Below are positions 14,893 to 22,704 of a stretch of DNA of 25,045 bases, piece after piece; positions within the stretch are counted from its first letter, which is position 1; each line of letters begins with the position of its first letter. This DNA is from Scatomorpha sp964535405. Its GTDB lineage: Bacteria; Bacillota; Clostridia; Oscillospirales; Oscillospiraceae. Below the pieces are notes generated by a model. It worked only from the letters and a program-made list of their open reading frames with translations, was not told the DNA's origin and ran no database searches. Location of the stretch: assembly GCA_964535405.1 (NCBI GenBank), contig CAZHUG010000032.1, positions 1 to 25,045 of the forward strand. The letters run 5' to 3'. Made by a program: the position numbers and the translations under genes.

Positions 14893-16269
14893 ATGGACTT
14901 AAACAGCGATATCGTGAAAGGCTATGTGTCCTCGCTGAGCGAGCATTTGCGCAGCGAATATATTATAGATGAGGAATTTTACCAAAGTTATAACGTGAAG
15001 CGCGGTCTGCGAAACGCGGACGGAACCGGTGTTATGGCCGGTGTGACGCGCATAGGCAGTGTCCGCGGCTACGTAATCGAGGACGGCGAGCGCGTGCCCA
15101 TGCCCGGCAGGCTTTATTACCGCGGCTATGACCTCATGGACATCGTAAAATCTCACGAGCAGGACGGAACCTTCGGCTATGAGGAGGTCGCGTATCTCCT
15201 GCTGATGGGACAGCTGCCTACCGCCCAGCAGTTTGAACAGTTTGACACGATACTCTCTTCCGCAAGGCAGCTGCCGCCGTATTTCACCGAGGACATGATC
15301 TTCAAATCCCCCAGCCGGAATGTGATGAACAAGCTTGCGCGCAGTGTGCTCGCCTTATATTCTCACGACCCCGCGGCGGACGACACCTCGATTGAAAATA
15401 TGCTGCGCCAGTCAATCGAACTCATCGGGCGCTTTCCCATTATCGTCGCCAACGCCTACGCCGTCAAGTGCCATCACTTCGACGGCAAATCCCTATATCT
15501 GCACACGCCGAAGGAGGATCTGTCTGTCTCCGAAAACTTCCTGCGCATGCTCCGCCCGGACAAGAGCTACACGCATGAGGAGGCACGGCTTTTAGACCTG
15601 ATGCTCATGATCCACGCCGAGCACGGCGGCGGAAATAACTCTGCCTTTGCCTGCCGCGTGCTGAGCTCCACGGGCACCGACACATACAGCGCCATCTCTG
15701 CCGCCGTCGGCTCGCTCAAGGGCCCGCTTCACGGCGGTGCAAACGCCAAGGTCATGGAGATGTTCGCGGACATCAAAAAAAATGTCAAGGATCTAAACGA
15801 CGACGATGAGCTTGCCGGCTTCCTGTCACGCCTGCTTGACGGCAGCGCCGGAGACGGCTCGGGTAAAATTTACGGACTTGGACATGCTGTCTACACCATG
15901 TCCGATCCACGCGCCGAGTTAATCAAGAAATATGCCCGTGATCTGGCAGAAAAGACAGGCGCCGCAGTCGATCTGGATCTTCTTGAGCGCATCGAGAGCC
16001 TCGGCTCGCGACTCATCATGGCAAAACGGAACTCTGACATTCCGATTTGCGCAAATGTAGACATGTACTCCGGACTCGTGTACGGAATGCTCGGCATTCC
16101 GGAGGACTTGTTCACGCCGCTGTTTGCCATTGCGCGCATTGCGGGCTGGTGTGCGCACCGGATTGAGGAGATCGTCTCCTGCCGCCGGATCATCCGCCCC
16201 GCCTACCGCGCCGCAGTTCTGCGCCGGGGCTACGAACCCATGGATAGTCGCACCGACACGGACGAATGA
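14893..16269 (+). CDS. gltA: Citrate synthase
   Basis: Condenses oxaloacetate and acetyl-CoA to citrate. The 458-residue protein has the expected active-site pieces: HAEHGGGNNS at 241-250, LKGPLHGGAN at 275-284, GLGHAVY at 328-334 and the catalytic Asp390 in CANVDMYSG. The N-terminal extension before the citrate synthase core (about 45 residues) is common in clostridial forms. ATG at 14893 is chosen because AAGGGG sits 8 bases upstream; the TTG at 14884 is ignored. It is divergent from acn-icd. Together the three enzymes make 2-oxoglutarate for glutamate and related amino acids in an organism with no sign here of a full cycle. Confidence 0.95.
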   Translation: MDLNSDIVKGYVSSLSEHLRSEYIIDEEFYQSYNVKRGLRNADGTGVMAGVTRIGSVRGYVIEDGERVPMPGRLYYRGYDLMDIVKSHEQDGTFGYEEVAYLLLMGQLPTAQQFEQFDTILSSARQLPPYFTEDMIFKSPSRNVMNKLARSVLALYSHDPAADDTSIENMLRQSIELIGRFPIIVANAYAVKCHHFDGKSLYLHTPKEDLSVSENFLRMLRPDKSYTHEEARLLDLMLMIHAEHGGGNNSAFACRVLSSTGTDTYSAISAAVGSLKGPLHGGANAKVMEMFADIKKNVKDLNDDDELAGFLSRLLDGSAGDGSGKIYGLGHAVYTMSDPRAELIKKYARDLAEKTGAAVDLDLLERIESLGSRLIMAKRNSDIPICANVDMYSGLVYGMLGIPEDLFTPLFAIARIAGWCAHRIEEIVSCRRIIRPAYRAAVLRRGYEPMDSRTDTDE

Positions 16270-16281
16270 GCAGATTATAAT
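16253..16281 (+). promoter_or_regulatory. Possible internal promoter before the flavin-type gene
   Basis: CCGACA (16253-16258), a 17-base spacer and a perfect TATAAT (16276-16281) lie across the end of gltA. The -35 match is partial. It would give the gene at 16323 its own transcript in addition to read-through from gltA. Confidence 0.4.
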
Positions 16282-16322
16282 GATTAGCATGAAACTTTTA
16301 AGCAATATTAGGGGGACAAGAT

Positions 16323-16793
16323 ATGAATAAGTACAACGAAGCTATGAAACTGCTAAACGAGAAAGTCGGCAACAAGGATGCCCTGATCTCCCTTTCCACC
16401 ATCGCAGCGGAAGCCGGAGCCGATGGCAAATGCCGCCCGGCCGCACGCCTTGTGGATGCCTATTACGAGGATGGCGCGTTCTACATCGTTACCTACGCAA
16501 CCTCGGGCAAGATGCGGCAGATTGCCCAAAATCCCGAGGTCGCCGTTTGCATCATAGTCGATAATTTCACGGCTGACGGCATCGGTGAAAATCTGGGCTG
16601 GGTGTGCGACGAAAAGAACACGGAAATGATGACAAAGCTTCGCAAAATATTTGCCGAATGGTATTACGAAGCAAATAACGACGAAGATACCAACACATGC
16701 CTGTTGCGAGTGAGCCTGACTAAGGGACTGTGGAACGATCCCCACAAAGGGCTCAAAAACGAGATCGATTTTATCAATAAGACGGCAGATTAA
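16323..16793 (+). CDS. Pyridoxamine 5'-phosphate oxidase-like (split-barrel flavin-binding) protein
   Basis: The 156-residue product fits the FMN-binding split-barrel family: a helix at the start, a substrate segment GKCRPAARLVDAYYEDGAFYIVTYATSGKMRQIAQNPEVAVCI (about 35-77), where the TSGKMRQI stretch is the usual FMN-phosphate contact, and a C-terminal sheet. These small proteins are often annotated PNPOx-like, yet many are general flavin reductases or heme/F420-type binders rather than vitamin B6 enzymes. ATG at 16323 follows GGGGG 7 bases upstream. It lies 53 bp after gltA and ends at a strong terminator. Its role next to the TCA genes is unknown. Confidence 0.8.
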   Translation: MNKYNEAMKLLNEKVGNKDALISLSTIAAEAGADGKCRPAARLVDAYYEDGAFYIVTYATSGKMRQIAQNPEVAVCIIVDNFTADGIGENLGWVCDEKNTEMMTKLRKIFAEWYYEANNDEDTNTCLLRVSLTKGLWNDPHKGLKNEIDFINKTAD

Positions 16794-16824
16794 GCAGCCT
16801 TTGCAAGGCATTTTACAAAAAACC

Positions 16825-16878
16825 ATATAAAAGACAAGACGCAGCGAGTTGCTTTTCGCCGCGTCTTGTCTTTTATAT
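16825..16878. terminator. Bidirectional intrinsic terminator
   Basis: An 18-bp perfect stem (16825-16842 with 16861-16878) with an 18-base loop that holds a further 4-bp helix. T-rich on the plus side (CTTTTATAT) and on the minus side. It separates the convergent gene ends at 16793 and 16908. Confidence 0.88.
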
Positions 16879-16907
16879 CGCCACGCACTAATCGTTGTGG
16901 CTTAAAG

Positions 16908-18779
16908 CTATATTTCTCCGCTGCGGTAGGCCGCAAGCAGGGCCTCAAGTGCCTCTATTCTGCGGCGCAGGCGAACCCCCTCGTCCGTATCCGATATGTA
17001 TCGGCGGTGCTCAAAGTGCTCAACCGGTTCGGAGTCTGACTCAATATCCGCATTGTCGGACAGGACACTGGCGACGCCGTCAAAGGGTCGATGTGACTTC
17101 ATTCGCAGCCCATGCGAGCTGTATATGAGTGTATATCCGGCGATTCCCGTCGTCGGCTGATACGCCTCGCAAAAGCCGCCGTCGATGATGAAAAGCTTGC
17201 CTCCCGCCTTGACCGGGCTCTCGCCCCTGCTGGCCTTCACCGGCGTGTGACCGTTTATTATATGTCCCGTATCCGGATCGAGGCCGAACTCCGAGAGAAT
17301 CATTCTCGCAACGGACTCGTCCTCCCAAAAGCTGAAATATGGGTTTTTCGGCTCTATCCAGCTGTCCTTATCGTCCACAACCGCACGCTCAAAGGTGTGG
17401 AACACCCTGCCGGAGAACGGGCTGTCGTTGCCGCACCAGAGATACCACATCATGTCAAACGCAGACTCTTCTCGGGCCGCCCAGGCGCTCTTCACAACCG
17501 CGTCGGAATAATCAAGCAGCTCCTTGCCGGTATACCATCTGCCTCCGTGCCTCACGCGGGCAAATTCGCCCTCCGGTGTCATGGGAATGCAACCGTGATA
17601 CAGAAGGTTTCCATTGTGGCAGAGATACGTGCTGCCGTTTTTATAGATGAAGTCAATATGACTGCGCAGGGCATGACTCTCTCTAAATAGGGAGACGTAC
17701 TCCTCCACGAGCTTTGCCTCGTCCCCGGTCATGCGATACGGGTCGGAGGGATCAATCGTCGGCCAGAAGTCAGTGTTCAGCGGATACACACCGTCATCAA
17801 GACGGACTGTATTTGCCTCAAAGTCTATTCGCTCGAGCATCAGCCGGTCATTCATGCCATAGCCCGGGTGACGTTTTATAACCTGCCCCTCCAGCTTGAA
17901 GCCGACGGTATTGAGCGCCATGCTCAGATTCTCCGGGGTGCTGCTGCCATAAACGCGCTCCGCGAAATGCGACAAGGGCCGCAAGGAGATGCCGTAGCGC
18001 CGCTCAAGCAGATTCGCGTTGCCGTAGTCGAGGGAAATGCGCAAAACCGTGAAGATACAGGCCGCGCTGCCTGCCGCAGCTCCCATCCAGAGTATGTCGT
18101 GGTTGCCCCACTGTATGTCCAGATTGGGGTACTCCATCAGTGCATCGAGCAAGCGCGCAGGTTCAGGGCCGCGGTCATATATATCGCCGACAATGTGCAG
18201 CCTGTCCACCGCGAGCCGCTTTATAAGCTCTGCCAGCGCCGCTATAACGTCCTGCGCGGCACCGGTCGAGACAATGGCGTCGAGCAGCGCCTGGTTATAT
18301 CGAAGCTGGTTTGCGTCCTCGTCACGCTGCATATGCAGCAGCTCATCAAGCACGAAGCTCCACTTGTCGGGCATCTGCTTGCGGACATAGCTGCGGGTAT
18401 ATTTGCTTGAGAGCGTCTCTGACAACATGCACAGGCGCACGAGCATCCCGCGCAGCGCCTCATCCGTCACCTTCCCCTGTTCCCGGAGGTTATCAAGCTC
18501 CTCGCGCGGGTAATATATGAGAGTGCAGAGGGCGCGACAGCGCGCCTCGCCGATCTCAGACTCAAAAAGCCTGCGGGTCTTTTCCAAAATAACGCCGGAA
18601 CAGTTATTCAATATGTGCCTCACTGCACCATATTCGCCGTGCAGGTCGCTTATAAAGTGCTCTGTGCCCTTCGGCAACGAGAGAATGGCGCTCAGATTTA
18701 TGATCTCTGAGCAGACGTCCGCTTCGCTGGGGTATTTCTCCGCCAGCAGCTCGAGATATTCGCGTGTGTAACCGCTCAT
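16908..18779 (-). CDS. fbp: Fructose-1,6-bisphosphatase, class III
   Basis: Gluconeogenic enzyme that removes the 1-phosphate of fructose 1,6-bisphosphate. The 623-residue protein belongs to the Firmicutes-specific class III, built on a metallophosphoesterase core: SDLHGE at 44-49, GDIYDRG at 198-204 and WGNHD at 224-228 supply metal ligands, and later GHTPVK and IDGGFCEAYQ finish the active site. The usual length is about 640-670, so this one is slightly short. ATG at 18779 (MSGYTREYL) is chosen because GGGAGG lies 7 bases upstream; an upstream start at 18794 would place that site within the gene. It has its own promoter and ends at a shared terminator. No functional tie to the bai-like cluster upstream is evident. 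Confidence 0.95.
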   Translation of the reverse strand: MSGYTREYLELLAEKYPSEADVCSEIINLSAILSLPKGTEHFISDLHGEYGAVRHILNNCSGVILEKTRRLFESEIGEARCRALCTLIYYPREELDNLREQGKVTDEALRGMLVRLCMLSETLSSKYTRSYVRKQMPDKWSFVLDELLHMQRDEDANQLRYNQALLDAIVSTGAAQDVIAALAELIKRLAVDRLHIVGDIYDRGPEPARLLDALMEYPNLDIQWGNHDILWMGAAAGSAACIFTVLRISLDYGNANLLERRYGISLRPLSHFAERVYGSSTPENLSMALNTVGFKLEGQVIKRHPGYGMNDRLMLERIDFEANTVRLDDGVYPLNTDFWPTIDPSDPYRMTGDEAKLVEEYVSLFRESHALRSHIDFIYKNGSTYLCHNGNLLYHGCIPMTPEGEFARVRHGGRWYTGKELLDYSDAVVKSAWAAREESAFDMMWYLWCGNDSPFSGRVFHTFERAVVDDKDSWIEPKNPYFSFWEDESVARMILSEFGLDPDTGHIINGHTPVKASRGESPVKAGGKLFIIDGGFCEAYQPTTGIAGYTLIYSSHGLRMKSHRPFDGVASVLSDNADIESDSEPVEHFEHRRYISDTDEGVRLRRRIEALEALLAAYRSGEI

Positions 18780-18809
18780 TTGCTTCCCTCCCAAATTTAA
18801 TTTTACTCA

Positions 18810-18838
18810 ATTTTACCATCTAGACGGGAACTTTACAA
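18810..18838 (-). promoter_or_regulatory. Possible fbp promoter
   Basis: Minus strand TTGTAA (18833-18838), 17-base spacer and TAAAAT (18810-18815), about 30 bases before the fbp start and just after the terminator of the preceding operon. Boxes are each one or two bases off consensus. Confidence 0.5.
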
Positions 18839-18890
18839 TCAAATCCCGGTAAAAAGGGGATTATCATTCGTATTACAGCCCGGCTAAACG

Positions 18891-18924
18891 AAAAACAGCC
18901 GATGCAAGCGCATCGGCTGTTTTT
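18891..18924 (-). terminator. Intrinsic terminator after baiH
   Basis: A perfect 15-bp stem (18891-18905 with 18910-18924) and 4-base loop, 10 bases after the baiH stop. Five T residues end the stem on the minus strand, followed by CGTTTAG. It closes the bai-like operon and separates it from fbp. Confidence 0.9.
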
Positions 18925-18933
18925 TCTATAACA

Positions 18934-20919
18934 TTAAAGCTTATATGCAGTTTCAAAGCCTTCCCACATGGCATCGCTGGACTGGCGTGCCTTTGCGGCA
19001 TCGCCGATGACGAAAACCTCGGGAACAAACTCACGCAGCTGCTCGGATATGGGGTCATAAGCCCTCGCGCCGAGTCCGAAGATTATGTAATCAAAGCCGC
19101 GGAGCCACTCCTCGCTGCCGTCCTTGCGCTGCACCTTCACGTCGTGGTCCGTGACTTCAAGGATCTTGGTGTTGACGTTTATATCAACAGCGTTTTTCTT
19201 GAGCGCACGCAACAGCGGTGCGCGGTTCGGGCCGCAGACACCGGTCATAAGCTGTGGCTGCATCTCGATGATGCTGATCTCCACATCCCCGATGCTTGCA
19301 TTAAATCCTCTTGTAAAAGCGGTGGGACGAGAGTTTGCGATGATGGTCTCTGCGGTTTCGCAGGCGACCTCGCCACCGCCCAGAACGCAGACGCGTCCCT
19401 TGGGTATGACGAACTCTCCGCGCAAGAACTCATGCGCCGTACGAACGGGGTAGTCCTTCGTGCCCTTGATGGGGGGGATCAGGGGCTTTGCGCCCGTGGC
19501 GACGATGACGGCCTCGGGGGCGAATTTCTTCACCGACTCAAGCGTAGCTTCCTTGCCAAACTCAAACTTAACTCCTGCCTTCTTTGCGCGGTAGTTTAAG
19601 TGAACGAGCCACTTGGTCATCTCCTGCTTGCCGGGTGAAGTCACCGCCAAATTGAGCTGTCCGCCGATCTTGTGATCTGCCTCCCAAACCGTAACGTCAT
19701 GTCCGCGCTCGGCCGCCGTGACCGCAGTGTACATTCCACCGGGGCCTGCTCCGATGACAAGGGTCTTCTTGGACTTGCCAGCCGCCTGGAACGGGAAGTC
19801 GTACTCTCGTCCTACAAGCGGATTAATGTGGCAACGGCACTGGGGATGCTCCATGGTTCTGGTTATGCAGCTTCCGCCGCAGGAACCGCAGGGGGTAATA
19901 TCGTCAAACTTGTTATCCTGAGCCTTGTTGCACAGGTCAGGGTCGGCAAGCAGAGGGCGACCCATGGACACACCGTCCACCAGACCACGCTCGATAATAT
20001 CGGCGGCGTAGCGAATGTCGTTAATCTTGCCAACGGCATAGACGGGAATGTTTACGACCTTCTTAATTTCTGATGCCTCATAGACGTTCATTCCGATATG
20101 CTTGCCGTGGCTGGGAAGGATGTACTCAAGTCCCTCGTACTGTGTTCCGCCGGATACCTCCAGCAGGTTCACGCCGGCGGCCTCGAATTTAGGTGCGAGA
20201 TAGAGCATTTCGTCAAGGGAGTTGCCGCCCTCACAGCGCTCATCGCCTGATACGCGCAGGAAAATCGGAAAGTCAGGGCTGACGTTCTTGCGAACCTCTG
20301 CGATGACCTCGAGGATGAATCGGGCGCGGTTATCAATGCTGCCGCCGTACTCATCCATGCGCTTGTTGCGCAGAGGCGACAGGAACGCGCCGGGCATCAT
20401 GTAGGCGTGGGCGCAGTGCAGACCAATTCCGCCGCAGCCGGCCTCCTCAACTCTGCGAGCCGCAGCGCCGTACTGCTTTATAACCGTCTGAATCTCCTCA
20501 ATGCTGATCGAGCGGCTGACGTGGCAGTTGGCGTTGGTGTTAACCGAGGGTCCCATGGGCGCGATGCCTCTGAAGCCGCAAATGGACTCCGGGCCCGGGT
20601 GGATGATCTGCGGAACAAGCGTGCTGCCGCACGCGCTGACGCGCTCGGCAAAGGCCTTGAACTGGGGCACCAGATCATCGGAATCAAGACAGGTCGTATT
20701 TCCGATATACTGGTATTTGCGGTCAATCGTGACGGCGTCTATGACGATAAAGCCCGTGCCGCCCTCTGCGCGTCGAACAAATATATCAGCCAGACGCTTG
20801 GGAACTGTGCCATCCTTCGCCTCGTAGTCCATGCTCATGGGTGCCATGCCCACGCGGTTGCGCAGGGTCAGCGAGCCGACCTTGAGGGGGGAAAACAGCT
20901 TGGATTCTCTCATATCCAT
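18934..20919 (-). CDS. baiH: BaiH-like NADH:flavin oxidoreductase (old yellow enzyme / 2,4-dienoyl-CoA reductase family)
   Basis: Iron-sulfur flavoenzyme of 661 residues, the same length as Clostridium scindens BaiH as I remember it, and its start MDMRESKLFSPLKVGSLTL reads closely like that protein. Domains: FMN-binding TIM barrel (about 1-370); a Cys cluster with spacing C-x2-C-x3-C-x11-C (344, 347, 351, 363) for [4Fe-4S]; then an FAD/NAD(P)H domain with GAGPGG at 390-395 and VCVLGGGEVACETA. In bile acid 7-dehydroxylation BaiH acts on unsaturated A-ring 3-oxo intermediates (allo/flat steroid branch or delta-4 redox). General annotation would be fadH, but the neighbours baiF and baiG favour baiH. 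ATG at 20919 has GAGG 8 bases upstream. Last gene of the operon. Confidence 0.85.
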   Translation of the reverse strand: MDMRESKLFSPLKVGSLTLRNRVGMAPMSMDYEAKDGTVPKRLADIFVRRAEGGTGFIVIDAVTIDRKYQYIGNTTCLDSDDLVPQFKAFAERVSACGSTLVPQIIHPGPESICGFRGIAPMGPSVNTNANCHVSRSISIEEIQTVIKQYGAAARRVEEAGCGGIGLHCAHAYMMPGAFLSPLRNKRMDEYGGSIDNRARFILEVIAEVRKNVSPDFPIFLRVSGDERCEGGNSLDEMLYLAPKFEAAGVNLLEVSGGTQYEGLEYILPSHGKHIGMNVYEASEIKKVVNIPVYAVGKINDIRYAADIIERGLVDGVSMGRPLLADPDLCNKAQDNKFDDITPCGSCGGSCITRTMEHPQCRCHINPLVGREYDFPFQAAGKSKKTLVIGAGPGGMYTAVTAAERGHDVTVWEADHKIGGQLNLAVTSPGKQEMTKWLVHLNYRAKKAGVKFEFGKEATLESVKKFAPEAVIVATGAKPLIPPIKGTKDYPVRTAHEFLRGEFVIPKGRVCVLGGGEVACETAETIIANSRPTAFTRGFNASIGDVEISIIEMQPQLMTGVCGPNRAPLLRALKKNAVDINVNTKILEVTDHDVKVQRKDGSEEWLRGFDYIIFGLGARAYDPISEQLREFVPEVFVIGDAAKARQSSDAMWEGFETAYKL

Positions 20920-21217
20920 ATTAATTACCTCTTCATATTGATCAGTGTTTTATAAAACTATATTTCCTAGATACATTCTATATGAAAGTGCTCATTTGCA
21001 CTGTCGTAAACATAGTCATTTGCTAAATAACTGTGCTGCATTTTTCTGTGATATTGTGCGGCACAAGCAGTCATTAATCTCAATTTTACTAACAACACTC
21101 CAGCGCTACGCGACTTGTTTGCGCTTGTTGTAAAGCGAGGAGCGGATGCCATGAAGACCATGGCGATCCGCTCCGGCTCTTACTAATTTTAGATATATGT
21201 GATTGTGTAGGGATAAA
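20920..21217. other. Non-coding spacer between baiG and baiH
   Basis: This 298-base AT-rich gap is far longer than the other gaps in the cluster. It holds a bulged hairpin at 21139-21174 and a perfect 12-base palindrome GTTTTATAAAAC at 20947-20958, 28 bases before the baiH start. Short open frames on both strands here have no ribosome site or recognisable sequence. I could not find a convincing -35/-10 pair, though the palindrome contains a TATAAA that might serve as a -10. Confidence 0.5.
21139..21174. repeat. Bulged hairpin downstream of baiG
   Basis: GGAGCGGAT (21139-21147) pairs with ATCCGCTCC (21166-21174); after a single unpaired base, GCCATG (21148-21153) pairs with CATGGC (21159-21164) around a 5-base loop. 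About 45 bases after the baiG stop. No strong T tract follows on the minus strand (CTCGCTTTACAA), so it could be an mRNA-stabilising or weak-terminator structure. Confidence 0.55.
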
Positions 21218-22648
21218 TTATGCTTCCTTCTTGACGTGGATCTTAGGCAGCAGCATCACGACGACTATGCCCGCTGCGATACACGCCAGCTCGACCAGGG
21301 TGACCGCCTTGATGGAGGCAACGCTTGCCTGAATGGTCGCGGCGGCCTGATCGGCACCGGCGGTCATCGCCTCTGTCACGCGGTTGCCTACACCGACGGT
21401 GAACATGGGGACGAAAACAGCCACGCCAAAGGGTGCCGCTATGTCACGGAACACACCGTAGGTGCCCGTGCCGGAGCCTGCGGCTTCACGCGACAGGCCG
21501 GAGAGAACTACCTTCATGAAGATGGTTGCGTTTCCGCCGAGACCGACGCCGAGGATGCCGAGGGCAGAGGCGAAGATGAAGAAGGAGGATGTCTCCGTGA
21601 AAAAATACATGATTGCGCAGCCGACCGCTGTCAGCAGCAGGGAGAAGGTTAAAACGGAGCGGGGCTCCTTCTTGTCCGCCAGGGGTCCAATGGCGACAGA
21701 GCCGATGGACATGCCGACATACATGATGGAGATTGCAAAGCTGGAGATAAGGACGTTTTCGGGCTGGGTCATGCGCACGAAGACGATGACGTTGGTCATG
21801 TTTGCCTGCATGAGTCCCTGAGTGAGGAACAGTGCGAGTACGGGGAGGATAAATGCCTTGCGAGCCATGAATTTGCCGTTGAGAATGGGGTTTTTTGCCT
21901 TACGCTCGACGAGGAACAGGGCGATAAGAGCGGCTGCGCAGGCTCCGGCGCAGATAACAAACTGCTTGGAGGTCCAGCCCATGTTCTGACCGAAGGACGG
22001 CACGCACAGGAACAGGCTGAAAAACACGAGGACAAGTGCCGCACCGGCGTAGTCGAAATCGACAAGTCCGCGCTTCTGGAACGGGGTCTTTTTAATAAGT
22101 ACGGAGCAGGCGAGGAAGGCGACGACGGAGCAGGCAACGCAAACCCACATCATCACACGCCAGCTCGAGGCCTGCATGATGAGACCGCCGACGGTGGGTC
22201 CGATAACAACCGCACCGCAAGAGATCAGCATGTACAGACCGAAGCCCTTTGCCATTTCGGCTGGGGGATACTCTGTTGCTATGTATGCCATGACAACCGG
22301 GGCGATGGCAGCGGCGCCGACACCGACTACGAAACGTGCAACCAGCATGAACACAAGGCTGGAGGCCGTCGAGGTCAGGACGTTGCCGATGGTGAAGATT
22401 ATTATTCCGAGCAGAACTGTCTTGCGGCGGCCGAAAAGGTCACCGAGCTTTCCGAGCACCGGCGCACAGGCTGCCGAGCCCATGGCCATTGCCAGGGATA
22501 TCCAAGTTGTGTTGCCGTACTCCAATCCAAGGTCTGCAACAAACGCAGGACCAAGGACAACTGTAAATCCTCCGACGAGGCTGACCAGAAGCGCCGCCAG
22601 GGCAAAGGGCAGAAAGCCCTTTTTATAGTTGGTGTTGATAGTCTCCAT
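21218..22648 (-). CDS. baiG: BaiG-like bile acid transporter (MFS, DHA2-like)
   Basis: Major facilitator superfamily permease of 476 residues with about 14 hydrophobic helices. Seen: start METINTNYKKGFLPFALAALLVSLVGGF, the MFS motif A GKLGDLFGRRKT at about 65-76, WRVMMWVCVACSV in the middle, and a short positively charged C-terminus KIHVKKEA. C. scindens BaiG, a proton-dependent importer of unconjugated primary bile acids, has the same length class and, from memory, very similar sequence (LLVSLxGGFTxVLGPAFV, LFLTQGLMQANMTN). ATG at 22648 has AAGGAG 8 bases upstream. It lies 56 bp after the SDR gene. By fold alone it might be a drug exporter; gene context makes bile acid uptake the best guess. 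Confidence 0.83.
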   Translation of the reverse strand: METINTNYKKGFLPFALAALLVSLVGGFTVVLGPAFVADLGLEYGNTTWISLAMAMGSAACAPVLGKLGDLFGRRKTVLLGIIIFTIGNVLTSTASSLVFMLVARFVVGVGAAAIAPVVMAYIATEYPPAEMAKGFGLYMLISCGAVVIGPTVGGLIMQASSWRVMMWVCVACSVVAFLACSVLIKKTPFQKRGLVDFDYAGAALVLVFFSLFLCVPSFGQNMGWTSKQFVICAGACAAALIALFLVERKAKNPILNGKFMARKAFILPVLALFLTQGLMQANMTNVIVFVRMTQPENVLISSFAISIMYVGMSIGSVAIGPLADKKEPRSVLTFSLLLTAVGCAIMYFFTETSSFFIFASALGILGVGLGGNATIFMKVVLSGLSREAAGSGTGTYGVFRDIAAPFGVAVFVPMFTVGVGNRVTEAMTAGADQAAATIQASVASIKAVTLVELACIAAGIVVVMLLPKIHVKKEA

Positions 22649-22704
22649 GAGAAAATCTCCTTTTTATTAGTCTTATCTATGCTGTTCAAGGCTCAAGCTC
22701 GCGC

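Noticed and set aside
18934..20919. Plain 2,4-dienoyl-CoA reductase (fadH) call
   Set aside because: Same superfamily and iron-sulfur pattern, but the length, the N-terminus and the baiF/baiG neighbours fit BaiH better.
20945..21161. Small open frames of 62-64 codons on both strands in the baiG-baiH gap
   Set aside because: No ribosome site, no recognisable sequence, AT-rich spacer composition.
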